NCBI GenBank assembly: GCA_033549065.1
Contig: JAWSUE010000002.1
Span: forward strand, 124,001 to 188,000
Source: Bacillota bacterium
GTDB taxonomy: Bacteria; Bacillota; Dethiobacteria; DTU022
Length of the DNA: 64,000 nt
Reading direction: 5' to 3'
Positions within the stretch are counted from its first letter, which is position 1; every line of letters begins with the position of its first letter. The translations under genes and the position numbers were made by a program. The notes under the pieces were generated by a model. The model had not been told where the DNA came from and did no database searches. It worked only from the letters and a program-made list of their open reading frames with translations. Below are positions 8,955 to 16,390 of this stretch, piece by piece.

Positions 8955-9001
8955 TCTCGGTAACAGTAACGCAGTAAAAATATAAATGCAACTGGCTCTA
9001 G

Positions 9002-9028
9002 CGGGGAGCTCCTTTTCGGGGCTCCCCG
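9002..9028 (+). promoter_or_regulatory. Intercistronic GC-rich hairpin without a T-tract
   Basis: CGGGGAGCTCC pairs with GGGGCTCCCCG around a TTTTC loop, an 11-bp stem with one wobble and no following U-run. Such hairpins between a binding-protein gene and its permease genes usually protect the upstream mRNA 3' end, giving more binding protein than permease. Confidence 0.65.
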
Positions 9029-9069
9029 GATTAAGAAGCATATTCAGTAACTGGTGAGAGGATTGTGTT

Positions 9070-9942
9070 ATGCTGCTCAGTGATATTTTGGTATATGGTT
9101 TAATGAATGGCGCTGTCTATGCGATGCTGGCTATCGGTTTCTCTCTCATTTTTGGTTCTGCCCGGATTATTAACCTGGCTCACACCGCTTTTTTTATGCT
9201 CGCCTCGTACGCAGTTTTTTATTTCGGTTCAAACCTTGGGCTGAGTCCGTTTTTATCAATTCCTGTATCCATTATATTAGTAGTCCTGATCGGTGTTTTT
9301 GTCTATTATGTATTCATGGAACCGATCAGGGAACATGAAACAGCGGTTTTGATTGTAACCGTTGCTATCGCACTTGTATTTCAGGAGGCAGTTCTGATCA
9401 TCTTTGGTGGCCATTACAGGGGTGTATCCAGTATCATATCCGGATACATCAGCCCCTTCGGAATCAGGATATCCTACCAGTATCTTTTGACCCTCGGCGT
9501 CGTCAGCCTCGCCTTGCTGACAGTCTGGCTGCTTTTAATGAAAACCCGTCTTGGGATCGCAATTCGCTCTTCAGCCCAGGACCGTGAAGTGGCCAACCTG
9601 ATGGGTATGAATGTGGCCCGCATCGCGGCGGCGACCATGGCCATCTCGGTTGCTCTCGCTGCTGTAGCCGGTGTTATGGTTGCACCACTCTATACCCTTG
9701 AGCCGCACATGTGGCTCAATCCGCTGGTTCTGGTTCTGGCTATTGTTATCCTAGGCGGTCTCGGCAGCGTAAAGGGCAGTTTTATCGGGGCAATGATTCT
9801 CGCTTTTATTGAAGTAACCGTTGTATTTCTTCTGCCCGGTGGAGCCTTTCTTAAAGTGGCCATTGCCCTGGCAATAATGCTGGTTATTCTTATAGTCAGA
9901 CCCGAAGGCCTCTTCGGAGTTTACCTGGAAGGGGAGCGATAA
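9070..9942 (+). CDS. livH: LivH-type branched-chain ABC permease
   Basis: Integral membrane permease of 290 residues with about eight hydrophobic segments. GLMNGAVYAMLAIGFSLIFG and ARIINLAHTAFFMLASY are the LivH N-terminal signature. The cytoplasmic coupling loop SSAQDREVANLMGMNVARIAA contacts the ATPases. GGLGSVKGSFIGAMILAFIE is the conserved block before the last helices. It forms the membrane channel with the LivM-like protein encoded four bases downstream. The RBS is GAGAGG before ATG 9070. The matching ATPase genes are not downstream but convergent at 11063-12580. Confidence 0.9.
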   Translation: MLLSDILVYGLMNGAVYAMLAIGFSLIFGSARIINLAHTAFFMLASYAVFYFGSNLGLSPFLSIPVSIILVVLIGVFVYYVFMEPIREHETAVLIVTVAIALVFQEAVLIIFGGHYRGVSSIISGYISPFGIRISYQYLLTLGVVSLALLTVWLLLMKTRLGIAIRSSAQDREVANLMGMNVARIAAATMAISVALAAVAGVMVAPLYTLEPHMWLNPLVLVLAIVILGGLGSVKGSFIGAMILAFIEVTVVFLLPGGAFLKVAIALAIMLVILIVRPEGLFGVYLEGER

Positions 9943-9946
9943 AACA

Positions 9947-10975
9947 ATGAATTTGATCAGGATAGCCTTACGCTATATCCGAAATGAAATACTTGTTCTG
10001 CCTACCAGGGTTATTGCCATTCTATTCGTTATCGGCCTGCTCGTGCTGCCCCTTCTGACCCAGGATATGTATATCCTCCGCATCCTGGCCATAGCTGCAA
10101 TCTTTGCCATCTATGCTGCCAGTTGGGATCTGCTCTCAGGTTTTGTCGGTCAGGTCAGCTTTGGCCATGCCCTCTTTTTCGGAGTGGCGGCCTATACAAC
10201 TGCCCTGCTCAACCTGCGATTCGGAATATCGCCCATCCTGACCATTCCAATCGGTGCTCTGGCCTCAGTTCTGGTCGGCTTGCTGGTCGGCATTCCCTGC
10301 CTGCGCCTGAAAGGGCCTTATCTCGGACTGGCCACTCTTGCATTCCCGATAATGCTGATGGGAATTATCTTTATCTTTCCCGGTTTCTTTGGAGGTGAGC
10401 TGGGCATTTCGGGAATTACCAGGCTTGCTGCAGCCCGCCTCAATGAATACTATATTGCTGTTGTTTTTATGCTGATCCTCTGCTTTGTCATGTGGAAGAT
10501 TACCGACTCGAAAGTCGGAATCATTTTTCACGCGATCAGGGAAGATGAAATAGCGGTGCGCGCCTCGGGAATCAATACAATCAAGTATAAACTCTTTGCC
10601 TTCTGTCTCAGCGGTTTTTTTGCCGGCCTCGCCGGAGGGCTCTATACTCACTTCCTACGAATTGCCGGGCCGTCAATGCTGGCTGTTTTAATGTCGTTCC
10701 AGGCGATTATCTGGACTATCTTCGGCGGCGTAGCCACCATCTACGGAGCGGTAACCGGTGTTTTTATTCTTTTCCCAACCCTGGAAATACTGCGCACCTT
10801 TTCAGATTATCGCATGCTGATTTTTGCGCTCATCGTTTTGCTGGTTTTGCGTCTAATGCCACAGGGCATTACGGTTTTTGTTCGGGACAAGTTGGAACGT
10901 GAATGCCCCCGCTGCAAGGTCAGAAATGTTTTTACCAGGAAAGAATGCCGAGTCTGTTACTCATCCATGAAATAG
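9947..10975 (+). CDS. livM: LivM-type branched-chain ABC permease with C-terminal zinc-ribbon tail
   Basis: Permease of 342 residues. The LivM features are YAASWDLLSGFVGQVSFGHALFFG near residue 60, RLKGPYLGLATLAFP, and the coupling loop AIREDEIAVRASGINTIKYKL. It pairs with the LivH-like protein. The last 30 or so residues are unusual: ECPRCK...ECRVCY gives two CxxC pairs, a small rubredoxin-like or zinc-ribbon knuckle on the cytoplasmic side that ordinary LivM proteins lack. It starts at ATG 9947, four bases after livH, and ends just before a bidirectional terminator. Confidence 0.88.
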   Translation: MNLIRIALRYIRNEILVLPTRVIAILFVIGLLVLPLLTQDMYILRILAIAAIFAIYAASWDLLSGFVGQVSFGHALFFGVAAYTTALLNLRFGISPILTIPIGALASVLVGLLVGIPCLRLKGPYLGLATLAFPIMLMGIIFIFPGFFGGELGISGITRLAAARLNEYYIAVVFMLILCFVMWKITDSKVGIIFHAIREDEIAVRASGINTIKYKLFAFCLSGFFAGLAGGLYTHFLRIAGPSMLAVLMSFQAIIWTIFGGVATIYGAVTGVFILFPTLEILRTFSDYRMLIFALIVLLVLRLMPQGITVFVRDKLERECPRCKVRNVFTRKECRVCYSSMK

Positions 10976-10986
10976 GTTATTGGAAA

Positions 10987-11022
10987 AACAATTCCCTCCC
11001 CGTTGTGGTGGAGGGAATTGTT
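10987..11022. terminator. Bidirectional terminator between convergent livM and livF
   Basis: A 13-bp perfect stem, AACAATTCCCTCC with GGAGGGAATTGTT, around a 10-base loop. The A-rich left and T-rich right ends make it usable in both directions. It separates the two halves of the transporter locus. Confidence 0.85.
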
Positions 11023-11062
11023 ATAAATATCAATTGAGATTATTTTCTACTGGTTTATCTAT

Positions 11063-11812
11063 TTACAAACCCAGGTACGATTGACGCACAGTTTCATCCT
11101 TCAGCAGTTCAGCACTGGTTCCCTCGGTTACAATCTTTCCGTGGGATAAGATATAATTCCGGTCGGCCATGGCGAAAGTCATGCTTACATCCTGCTCAAC
11201 CAGTAGGATTGTTATTCCAGAAGCCTGAATTGCTTTGATTTTTTCGAAAACCTGCTGTTTAATCTGCGGAGCCAGTCCCGTTGAAGGTTCATCAATACAG
11301 AGCAGGAGCGGTTCGACCATCAGTGATCGGCCGATTGCCAGCATCTGTTGTTCTCCTCCTGACAGAGTTCCCGATACCTGCTTGCTCCGTTCTTTCAAAA
11401 TGGGGAAAATGCTGTAAACCTTTTCCAGGTTTTCATGAACTTCTTTTTTATTCTTAATCAGGTATGCTCCGGCCATCAGGTTTTCCAGGACGCTCATCTC
11501 CGTAAAGGGTCTGCGTCTTTCGGGGCAGTGGATCAAGCCTTTCTCGACGATCCTGTGCGCCGGTAAATTAATAATTTCTTCGCCGTTGAAAGAAACGTTT
11601 CCCTCAATGGTTATATCCCCGTACCTGGTTCCTTTCAATGTCTCTTTCTCCCAGCGGACCAGGCCGGTAATGGTTCTGATAAAGGTCGATTTCCCGGCTC
11701 CATTCGGACCGACCAGGCTGACCAATTCTCCCCGGTCGACGGAGATACTTACTTCATTTAAGATCATTGCTGTATCATATGAAACAGTCAGATTTTTTAC
11801 TTCTAGCAGCAC
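11063..11812 (-). CDS. livF: LivF-type branched-chain ABC transporter ATPase
   Basis: ABC ATPase of 249 residues. Walker A is GPNGAGKS, the signature is LSGGEQQMLAIGRSL, Walker B is LLLCIDEPSTGL and the switch histidine is replaced by the LivF-typical LLVEQD. It energises the LivHM permeases together with LivG. The start is GTG 11812, immediately after the livG stop codon, with AAGGAGGTG positioned inside the end of livG, so the two are translationally coupled. Confidence 0.92.
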   Translation of the reverse strand: MLLEVKNLTVSYDTAMILNEVSISVDRGELVSLVGPNGAGKSTFIRTITGLVRWEKETLKGTRYGDITIEGNVSFNGEEIINLPAHRIVEKGLIHCPERRRPFTEMSVLENLMAGAYLIKNKKEVHENLEKVYSIFPILKERSKQVSGTLSGGEQQMLAIGRSLMVEPLLLCIDEPSTGLAPQIKQQVFEKIKAIQASGITILLVEQDVSMTFAMADRNYILSHGKIVTEGTSAELLKDETVRQSYLGL

Positions 11813-12580
11813 TTAGCCCACCTCCTTGCCGATGTAGGCCTCAATAACTGCTTCGTTTTTAATTATCTCCTCCGGAGTTCCGGTGGCGATAACCTTTCCG
11901 AAGTGCATGACAATCACCCGATCAACTATTTTCATCAGTTCATGGAGTTTATGTTCAATGATGATCATCGCTGCTCCTTCGCTGTGCAGGCGCCCGAAAC
12001 GGCCACCCTTGTGCAGGCGGCGAACCGATTTGGCCATCAGTTCTGTTTCCGTTGGGGTTAGCCCGCCAAAAGGCTCATCGAGGATCAACAGTTCCGGTTC
12101 TGTGGCTATCGCCCGGGCGACTTCGAGCCTTTTCAAATCACCCTGGGAAAGGCGGGAGGCCGGTTCCATGGCCAGGTCTGATATGCCGGCAAATTCAAGG
12201 GCATCCATGGCCCTTGATTCGACTCTTTTAACCCATTCACCCCGCTTTGATGTGCGCGGGCCGAGGCAGGGGACCATCACGTTGGCAATAATCGGCAGCC
12301 TTCTGAAAGGGCGGGTTGTCTGAAACGTTCCGGCTATACCTTCTTCGACGATACTCCATGTTCGCATTTTGGTCAGTTCCTTGCCTTTAAAACGGATTGA
12401 ACCGCTGTCTGGTTTCAGGATTCCCATGATCAGGCGGACCATCGTTGTTTTGCCGGCTCCGTTTGGTCCGATAAGCCCAACCATTTCATCCCTGGACATC
12501 TGGAAACTGACGTTATCTATCGCCGTCAGGCCGCCAAATCTTTTAGTTACGTTCTCAACTTCGAAAAATGGTGCAGCCAA
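11813..12580 (-). CDS. livG: LivG-type branched-chain ABC transporter ATPase
   Basis: ABC ATPase of 255 residues with Walker A GPNGAGKT, the LivG-specific insert EEGIAGTFQTTRPFRRLPI, signature LSQGDLKRLEVARAI, Walker B LLILDEPFGGL and switch IIIEHK. In many LivG proteins the signature reads LSYGxQRRLE; here it is LSQGDLKRLE, still compatible with function. The start is TTG 12580, seven bases after AGGAGGT. It is transcribed after the acyl-CoA ligase gene and before livF, apart from the permease operon. Confidence 0.92.
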   Translation of the reverse strand: MAAPFFEVENVTKRFGGLTAIDNVSFQMSRDEMVGLIGPNGAGKTTMVRLIMGILKPDSGSIRFKGKELTKMRTWSIVEEGIAGTFQTTRPFRRLPIIANVMVPCLGPRTSKRGEWVKRVESRAMDALEFAGISDLAMEPASRLSQGDLKRLEVARAIATEPELLILDEPFGGLTPTETELMAKSVRRLHKGGRFGRLHSEGAAMIIIEHKLHELMKIVDRVIVMHFGKVIATGTPEEIIKNEAVIEAYIGKEVG

Positions 12581-12582
12581 GT

Positions 12583-14295
12583 CTATACCTCCTCATCCAG
12601 TTCTTCGCGCAGTTCCCGTCTCGATATTTTTCCCACATCGGTTTTCGGTAGTTCTCCCCTGAACTCAACAACTTTCGGAACCTTGTAGTGGGCCAGTTTC
12701 TCCTTACAGTAGTCGATGATATCTTCTTCAGAGACTTTGCCCCTTGCTTCAGGGTTCAGAACAACATTGGCCTTGATATACTGGCCAACCTTTGGATCAG
12801 GCACTCCGATTACTCCCACGGCCTTAATCTGGGGATGCTGGTATAGAACCTCCTCGATCTCCCGGGCGAACACGGAATAGCCCTTGAACTTGATCAGGTC
12901 TTTGGCCCGGTCGTAGAAAATGAAATAACCTTCTTCATCCATGCGGACCAGGTCACCGGTTCGCATGAAGCGCATACCGTCAATATCTAAAAAGGTCTTT
13001 TTGTTTTCCTCGTTGCGGTTCCAGTAGCCCTGCATGATATTTGGCCCATGCAGAATCATTTCCCCTGTTTCACCGACAGGTAGGAATTCATTCGTGTCGG
13101 GGTCGATAACCGCCGCTGTAATATTGGGCAGGGGGAGCCCGAAAGAACCCGGTTTGTGTCTTCCCAGGGGGTTAACGTGGCTAACTCCACTGGTTTCGGT
13201 CATCCCGTAACCTTCGGTAATTTCACTGCCGGTGCGCCGTTTCCAGTCCTCAAGGGTTGTTTTGTGCAAGGTATCAGCGCCGCAGACAATCATTTTCAAT
13301 CTTTTCCAGTTAACCCGGTCAGTTTTTTCGTACTCTTTAAGGTATTCAAAAAAGGTGGGTACACCGAGGAATGTACTTGCCTGGTATTTTTCGATAGAGA
13401 AGAGTATGTCATCTATATCGGGCGTGGTAAAGAGGATCAGTGTTCCGCCGGTCAGCATGGTATTCAGCATGACGACCACCTGACCATAAATGTGGTAGAA
13501 AGGCAGAAAAGCCAAAATAACTTCTCGACCTTCTTCAAGGATTGGCCAGGATGCCTGAACCTGGACCTGGCAGGAAGTCATATTACGGTGGGTAAGCATG
13601 GCGCCTTTTGGCTGGGCTGTTGTTCCTCCGGTGTAGGGGAGAACAGCCAGGTCAACAGCCGGGTCAATTTCGACTGCCGGGGGATTCGGTTCTGTTTTTT
13701 TGATAAGGTCCTTCATCCGGTAAAAACCTTCTTTTTCATCGATCTTTGGAACAGGTACCTCAAGTTCACTAAAAGCTTTGCGCAGGACACTTCTACCGAT
13801 CATTCTCCTTATTGTCGGCAGGTAGTCGCTTATGCCTGTCAGGAAAACCTTGTCCAGTCTGTGTCCGGTTTTGGCCACATTGTCATAGAGAATATCCTGG
13901 CAGACGATCATCCTTGCTTCACTATCAGTAAGCTGGTGCTTAACCTCGCTACTGGTATAAACCGGACTAATCGGTGTAACCGTTCCTCCAACCTTAAGGA
14001 TGGCAAAATAGGCGACGATATACTGGGGGCTGTTAAGCAGGTACAGGGCTACCTTTTCACCCTTCTTGACACCCAAATTTGAAAGAGCCGTGGCGAAGCG
14101 ATTTACTTCGTCCTGCAGCTGTTTGAAAGTGATTTTGTTGCCATAAAAAATAACCGCCGTGTGATTGGCGTATTTTTGGGCTGACTGATCAAAAAGTTCA
14201 ATCAGCGATTGTTCAGGAACCTCTGTTGTCGGTGGAACATCTTTGTGGTAATACTTCAGCCATGGTTTCGACAAATAAAGTTCTTTATTTCCCAC
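12583..14295 (-). CDS. AMP-forming acyl-CoA synthetase (long-chain or aryl acid type)
   Basis: Adenylate-forming enzyme of 570 residues. The AMP-binding P-loop is YTGGTTAQPKGAMLTHRN, followed by GYGMTET, the hinge region TGDLVRMDEEGYFIFYDRAKDLI and the C-terminal catalytic-lysine segment (ELPKTDVGKISRREL). It activates a carboxylic acid with ATP and CoA; chain length cannot be read from the sequence, although the overall pattern is FadD-like. It is cytoplasmic. It precedes livG with two bases between them, so uptake by the Liv-type transporter and CoA activation are probably co-expressed. This hints that the transported ligand is a carboxylic acid. The probable start is GTG 14295, with GGAGGG about 12 bases upstream. 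Confidence 0.88.
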   Translation of the reverse strand: MGNKELYLSKPWLKYYHKDVPPTTEVPEQSLIELFDQSAQKYANHTAVIFYGNKITFKQLQDEVNRFATALSNLGVKKGEKVALYLLNSPQYIVAYFAILKVGGTVTPISPVYTSSEVKHQLTDSEARMIVCQDILYDNVAKTGHRLDKVFLTGISDYLPTIRRMIGRSVLRKAFSELEVPVPKIDEKEGFYRMKDLIKKTEPNPPAVEIDPAVDLAVLPYTGGTTAQPKGAMLTHRNMTSCQVQVQASWPILEEGREVILAFLPFYHIYGQVVVMLNTMLTGGTLILFTTPDIDDILFSIEKYQASTFLGVPTFFEYLKEYEKTDRVNWKRLKMIVCGADTLHKTTLEDWKRRTGSEITEGYGMTETSGVSHVNPLGRHKPGSFGLPLPNITAAVIDPDTNEFLPVGETGEMILHGPNIMQGYWNRNEENKKTFLDIDGMRFMRTGDLVRMDEEGYFIFYDRAKDLIKFKGYSVFAREIEEVLYQHPQIKAVGVIGVPDPKVGQYIKANVVLNPEARGKVSEEDIIDYCKEKLAHYKVPKVVEFRGELPKTDVGKISRRELREELDEEV

Positions 14296-14476
14296 GATGA
14301 ATAGAAGCCCTCCTTTGAATAAGGCGAGTAAGTTTGTAAATTACTTAATATTATAATAAAAATTACTTAATTATACAATATAAAATATTTTGTTCATTTA
14401 AAACCTTCAATTAACTTTCAACTTCCATCCATTTTCTCTATGCTCTTTAAATGCTGACTTTTATCGCTCATTCTGC

Positions 14477-14505
14477 TTGACTGAAAAGGGGCAAACCCTT
14501 ATAAT
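14477..14505 (+). promoter_or_regulatory. Promoter of tRNA-Leu
   Basis: TTGACT (14477-14482), 17-base spacer, TATAAT (14500-14505). The predicted start is about 14 bases before the mature tRNA 5' end. Confidence 0.85.
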
Positions 14506-14525
14506 CTAATTTGACACATTAACAT

Positions 14526-14610
14526 GTCGGGGTGGCGGAATAGGCAGACGCGCACGTTTGAGGGGCGTGTGGTAAATACCGTGGGGGTTCAAGTCCCCCT
14601 CCCGACACCA
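14526..14610 (+). tRNA. tRNA-Leu, anticodon GAG
   Basis: An 85-base class II tRNA with encoded CCA. The acceptor strands GTCGGGG and TCCCGAC pair, with discriminator A. The anticodon stem-loop is CACGT-TTGAGGG-GCGTG, giving anticodon GAG, which reads CUC and CUU. The long variable arm and the T-arm GGGGGTTCAAGTCCCCC are visible. Confidence 0.96.
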
Positions 14611-14619
14611 GAGCAAAAA

Positions 14620-14647
14620 GCGTGGAGATTTCTCTCCACGCTTTTTT
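14620..14647 (+). terminator. Rho-independent terminator after tRNA-Leu
   Basis: GCGTGGAGA pairs with TCTCCACGC (9 bp, loop TTTC), followed by six T and preceded by a matching A-run. Confidence 0.93.
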
Positions 14648-14703
14648 AAGAACTTGATCACTTGATATACAGCTTACATATAAGGCCGCTTTTTTCTTTC
14701 TAT

Positions 14704-15090
14704 TTAAAAATAAACACTGAGGGCAAGGTAAATATGCACCAAGGCAAAGGCGGTTCCAAGCAAAGCAAGCAGTCGGTGGACTTTCATCTTTGATTTAGGT
14801 TTTACAAGGGTTTTTTTAATCATCATAACCGATGCAGCTAAAAAAAGAAGGGCTGCTATAATCCCAAACCATATAAAAAACGGCAGGTAGGGCAGGTAAA
14901 CAGTTAGAGCTATAATAATGTGGACAAGAACAAAGGCTGCAGCAATCTTGATAAATGTATGATGGGCTTTGATTCTTACTTTTGGTTTAAACAGTTTTTT
15001 ATAAAATGCAATTAGTATTGTCATTAAGAAAAATAATGCTGCTATCAGCCCGAGCCATCCAAAAAAAGGAAAATTTAAAATTATGGACAC
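14704..15090 (-). CDS. Small four-helix membrane protein with internal duplication and paired histidines
   Basis: I do not recognise a named family. The protein has about 128 residues and four hydrophobic helices arranged as two copies of a two-helix unit. The first reads FFGWLGLIAALFFL...KPKVRIKAHHTFIK...LVHIIIALTVYL, the second FFIWFGIIAALLFL...KPKSKMKVHRLLAL...LVHIYLALSVYF. Each unit keeps a histidine after a basic loop and another in the second helix, the arrangement of bis-histidine haem-b membrane proteins, so a haem or electron-transfer role is possible but unproven. The start is unclear: GTG 15090 directly abuts GGGGAGG, and ATA or ATT just inside would have better spacing. It has no operon partner. 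Confidence 0.7.
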   Translation of the reverse strand: MSIILNFPFFGWLGLIAALFFLMTILIAFYKKLFKPKVRIKAHHTFIKIAAAFVLVHIIIALTVYLPYLPFFIWFGIIAALLFLAASVMMIKKTLVKPKSKMKVHRLLALLGTAFALVHIYLALSVYF

Positions 15091-15422
15091 CTCCCCGGTT
15101 ATATGAGGTATTTAGAAAAGCATACCTTTTAATTAACTGCTAAAACTGTGATATATAATATAATTCGTTATTTTTATATTATATCCTCCGATATAACTTC
15201 AGTACAGCATTTCCTTAAACTAATATAAGGTACAAGTATTTGTTCGTTATTACTGATGCCCGGTTATAACCAGTTCTGCTACAATATAATTGTGAATAAC
15301 TTGATAACTTAAAACACCCCTTGAAATTGACAGCTTATTAGAGAAAATCATTACTGATTGTGCTCTATATTGGGTATAATAGATTCAGCATTAAATTTTA
15401 ATAACCTAAAGGAGAGTACATC
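15091..15422. other. Divergent AT-rich intergenic region (332 bp)
   Basis: No coding sequence is seen. It holds the GGGGAGG ribosome binding site of the leftward membrane-protein gene at its left end, several TATAAT-like words without good -35 partners, and a GGTTATAACC palindrome near 15262. The best rightward promoter is annotated separately at 15351-15380. Confidence 0.4.
15351..15380 (+). promoter_or_regulatory. Probable promoter of the nitroreductase gene
   Basis: TTACTG (15351-15356) and a consensus TATAAT (15375-15380) are separated by 18 bases, about 40 bases upstream of the start codon. The -35 match is only moderate. Confidence 0.5.
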
Positions 15423-15992
15423 ATGGAGATTTATGAAGCGATTGAAAAACGAAGGACTGTCCGCGGTTTTAAAGAGAAGGTCTCAGAAGAGACATTAAAG
15501 AAAATGATTACTGCCGGAACCAAAGCGCTTTCGGCCGGAAACAGCCAGCCCTGGGAATTTATTATAATTGATGATCAAAAGCTATTGGAAGAGATTGGCG
15601 AGAACAAGTACCAGCAGAACCGCAGCTTGGTCGCTAAAGATGAAAAGGCAAAAGCGGCAATAGAAGCAGCTGCTCTTGTCCAGAAAAAGTCTTACCAGAA
15701 CTGCAGCGCAATAGCTGTATGTTTCAAAGAGGGGCATAACCAGGTTGCCAGTGCCTGGTCATGTATTCAGAACATGGCTCTTGCTGCAACAGCCGAGGGA
15801 GTGGGAGTGGTAACCTCGAGTTTCTGGGGGGAACACCAAAAAATAGTAGAGAGGCTTTTAGGCCTCCCTGAAGGATATAAAGTGGCTACCGTTATGCTGG
15901 TTGGCATGCAGGATGGACCACCCAATGAAAAAATTCTTCGTCCTGAATCGAGCCTGGTGCATCGCAATAAATTTGGTATTCAGAAAATATAA
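15423..15992 (+). CDS. Nitroreductase-family flavoprotein
   Basis: FMN-dependent nitroreductase-fold protein of 189 residues. The N-terminal block AIEKRRTVRGFKEKVSEETL supplies the phosphate-binding arginines, and ALSAGNSQPWEFIII is the usual flavin-contacting segment. The middle AWSCIQNMALAATAEGVGV and the C-terminal block LGLPEGYKVATVMLVG match the family. It likely reduces nitro, quinone or related electrophilic substrates with NAD(P)H; the true substrate is unknown. It has its own promoter. Its stop codon (15990-15992) lies inside a dispersed repeat that also ends the convergent DUF1667 gene. Confidence 0.88.
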   Translation: MEIYEAIEKRRTVRGFKEKVSEETLKKMITAGTKALSAGNSQPWEFIIIDDQKLLEEIGENKYQQNRSLVAKDEKAKAAIEAAALVQKKSYQNCSAIAVCFKEGHNQVASAWSCIQNMALAATAEGVGVVTSSFWGEHQKIVERLLGLPEGYKVATVMLVGMQDGPPNEKILRPESSLVHRNKFGIQKI

Positions 15993-16016
15993 TTAACTAA
16001 TGTGTCCCCAAATTAT
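15983..16016 (-). repeat. Dispersed 34 bp repeat, family 1, copy 2 (inverted)
   Basis: Reverse complement of the element at 3971 and 19184, sharing the GGGACACATTAGTTAATTAT core. It carries the TAA of the rightward nitroreductase gene and the TAA of the leftward DUF1667 gene. With the copy at 19184-19217 it forms inverted repeats around the two-gene flavoprotein unit. Confidence 0.88.
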
Positions 16017-16390
16017 AGGGAGCGGGTGGCGATGACATTGATGCCGGTGTTGAGCAGGTTTTCGATGATGATATCGCCCATTTTTACCGGGGCTTCCATT
16101 TCCACCCGGGCTATCTCCTCGACGGCGGGGAAGATCAAATCTTTCGGGATCGGTTTGTCGGTCTTCACCGGAAGGCGGGGGAGGGAGGCGTTGTGAATTA
16201 CTACCGTTGAGGTAAGGATCCTGGTCGGGTTATAAAATTCGTCATAAGCATATTCCTTGCCGAGCTTGCACTGCTGCCCGCGGACCGACAGTTCGCCTTC
16301 CTTGTCTGCTTTCTCCTTAACCTGCATTTTGCACCCCAGTGGGCAGAGGATACAGATCATCTCTTTTTCCTTGGTTACGCTGGCCATCAT
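16013..16390 (-). CDS. DUF1667 small iron-sulfur-like protein
   Basis: Protein of 125 residues with an N-terminal MICILCPLGCKM motif (CxxCxxxC) and a further conserved cysteine in RGQQCKLGKEYAYDEF, characteristic of DUF1667. Family members are normally encoded next to two flavoproteins, one GlpA-like and one disulfide-oxidoreductase-like; here both are fused in the gene immediately upstream, and the two genes overlap by ATGA. The cysteines probably bind an Fe-S cluster that relays electrons to or from the flavoprotein; this is inference. The final stop codon is provided by a dispersed repeat. Confidence 0.85.
   Translation of the reverse strand: MMASVTKEKEMICILCPLGCKMQVKEKADKEGELSVRGQQCKLGKEYAYDEFYNPTRILTSTVVIHNASLPRLPVKTDKPIPKDLIFPAVEEIARVEMEAPVKMGDIIIENLLNTGINVIATRSL

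Noticed and set aside
13156-14082. 308-codon open frame on the + strand opposite the acyl-CoA synthetase gene
   Set aside because: It is a shadow of a clear adenylate-forming enzyme, with no family motifs or ribosome binding site.
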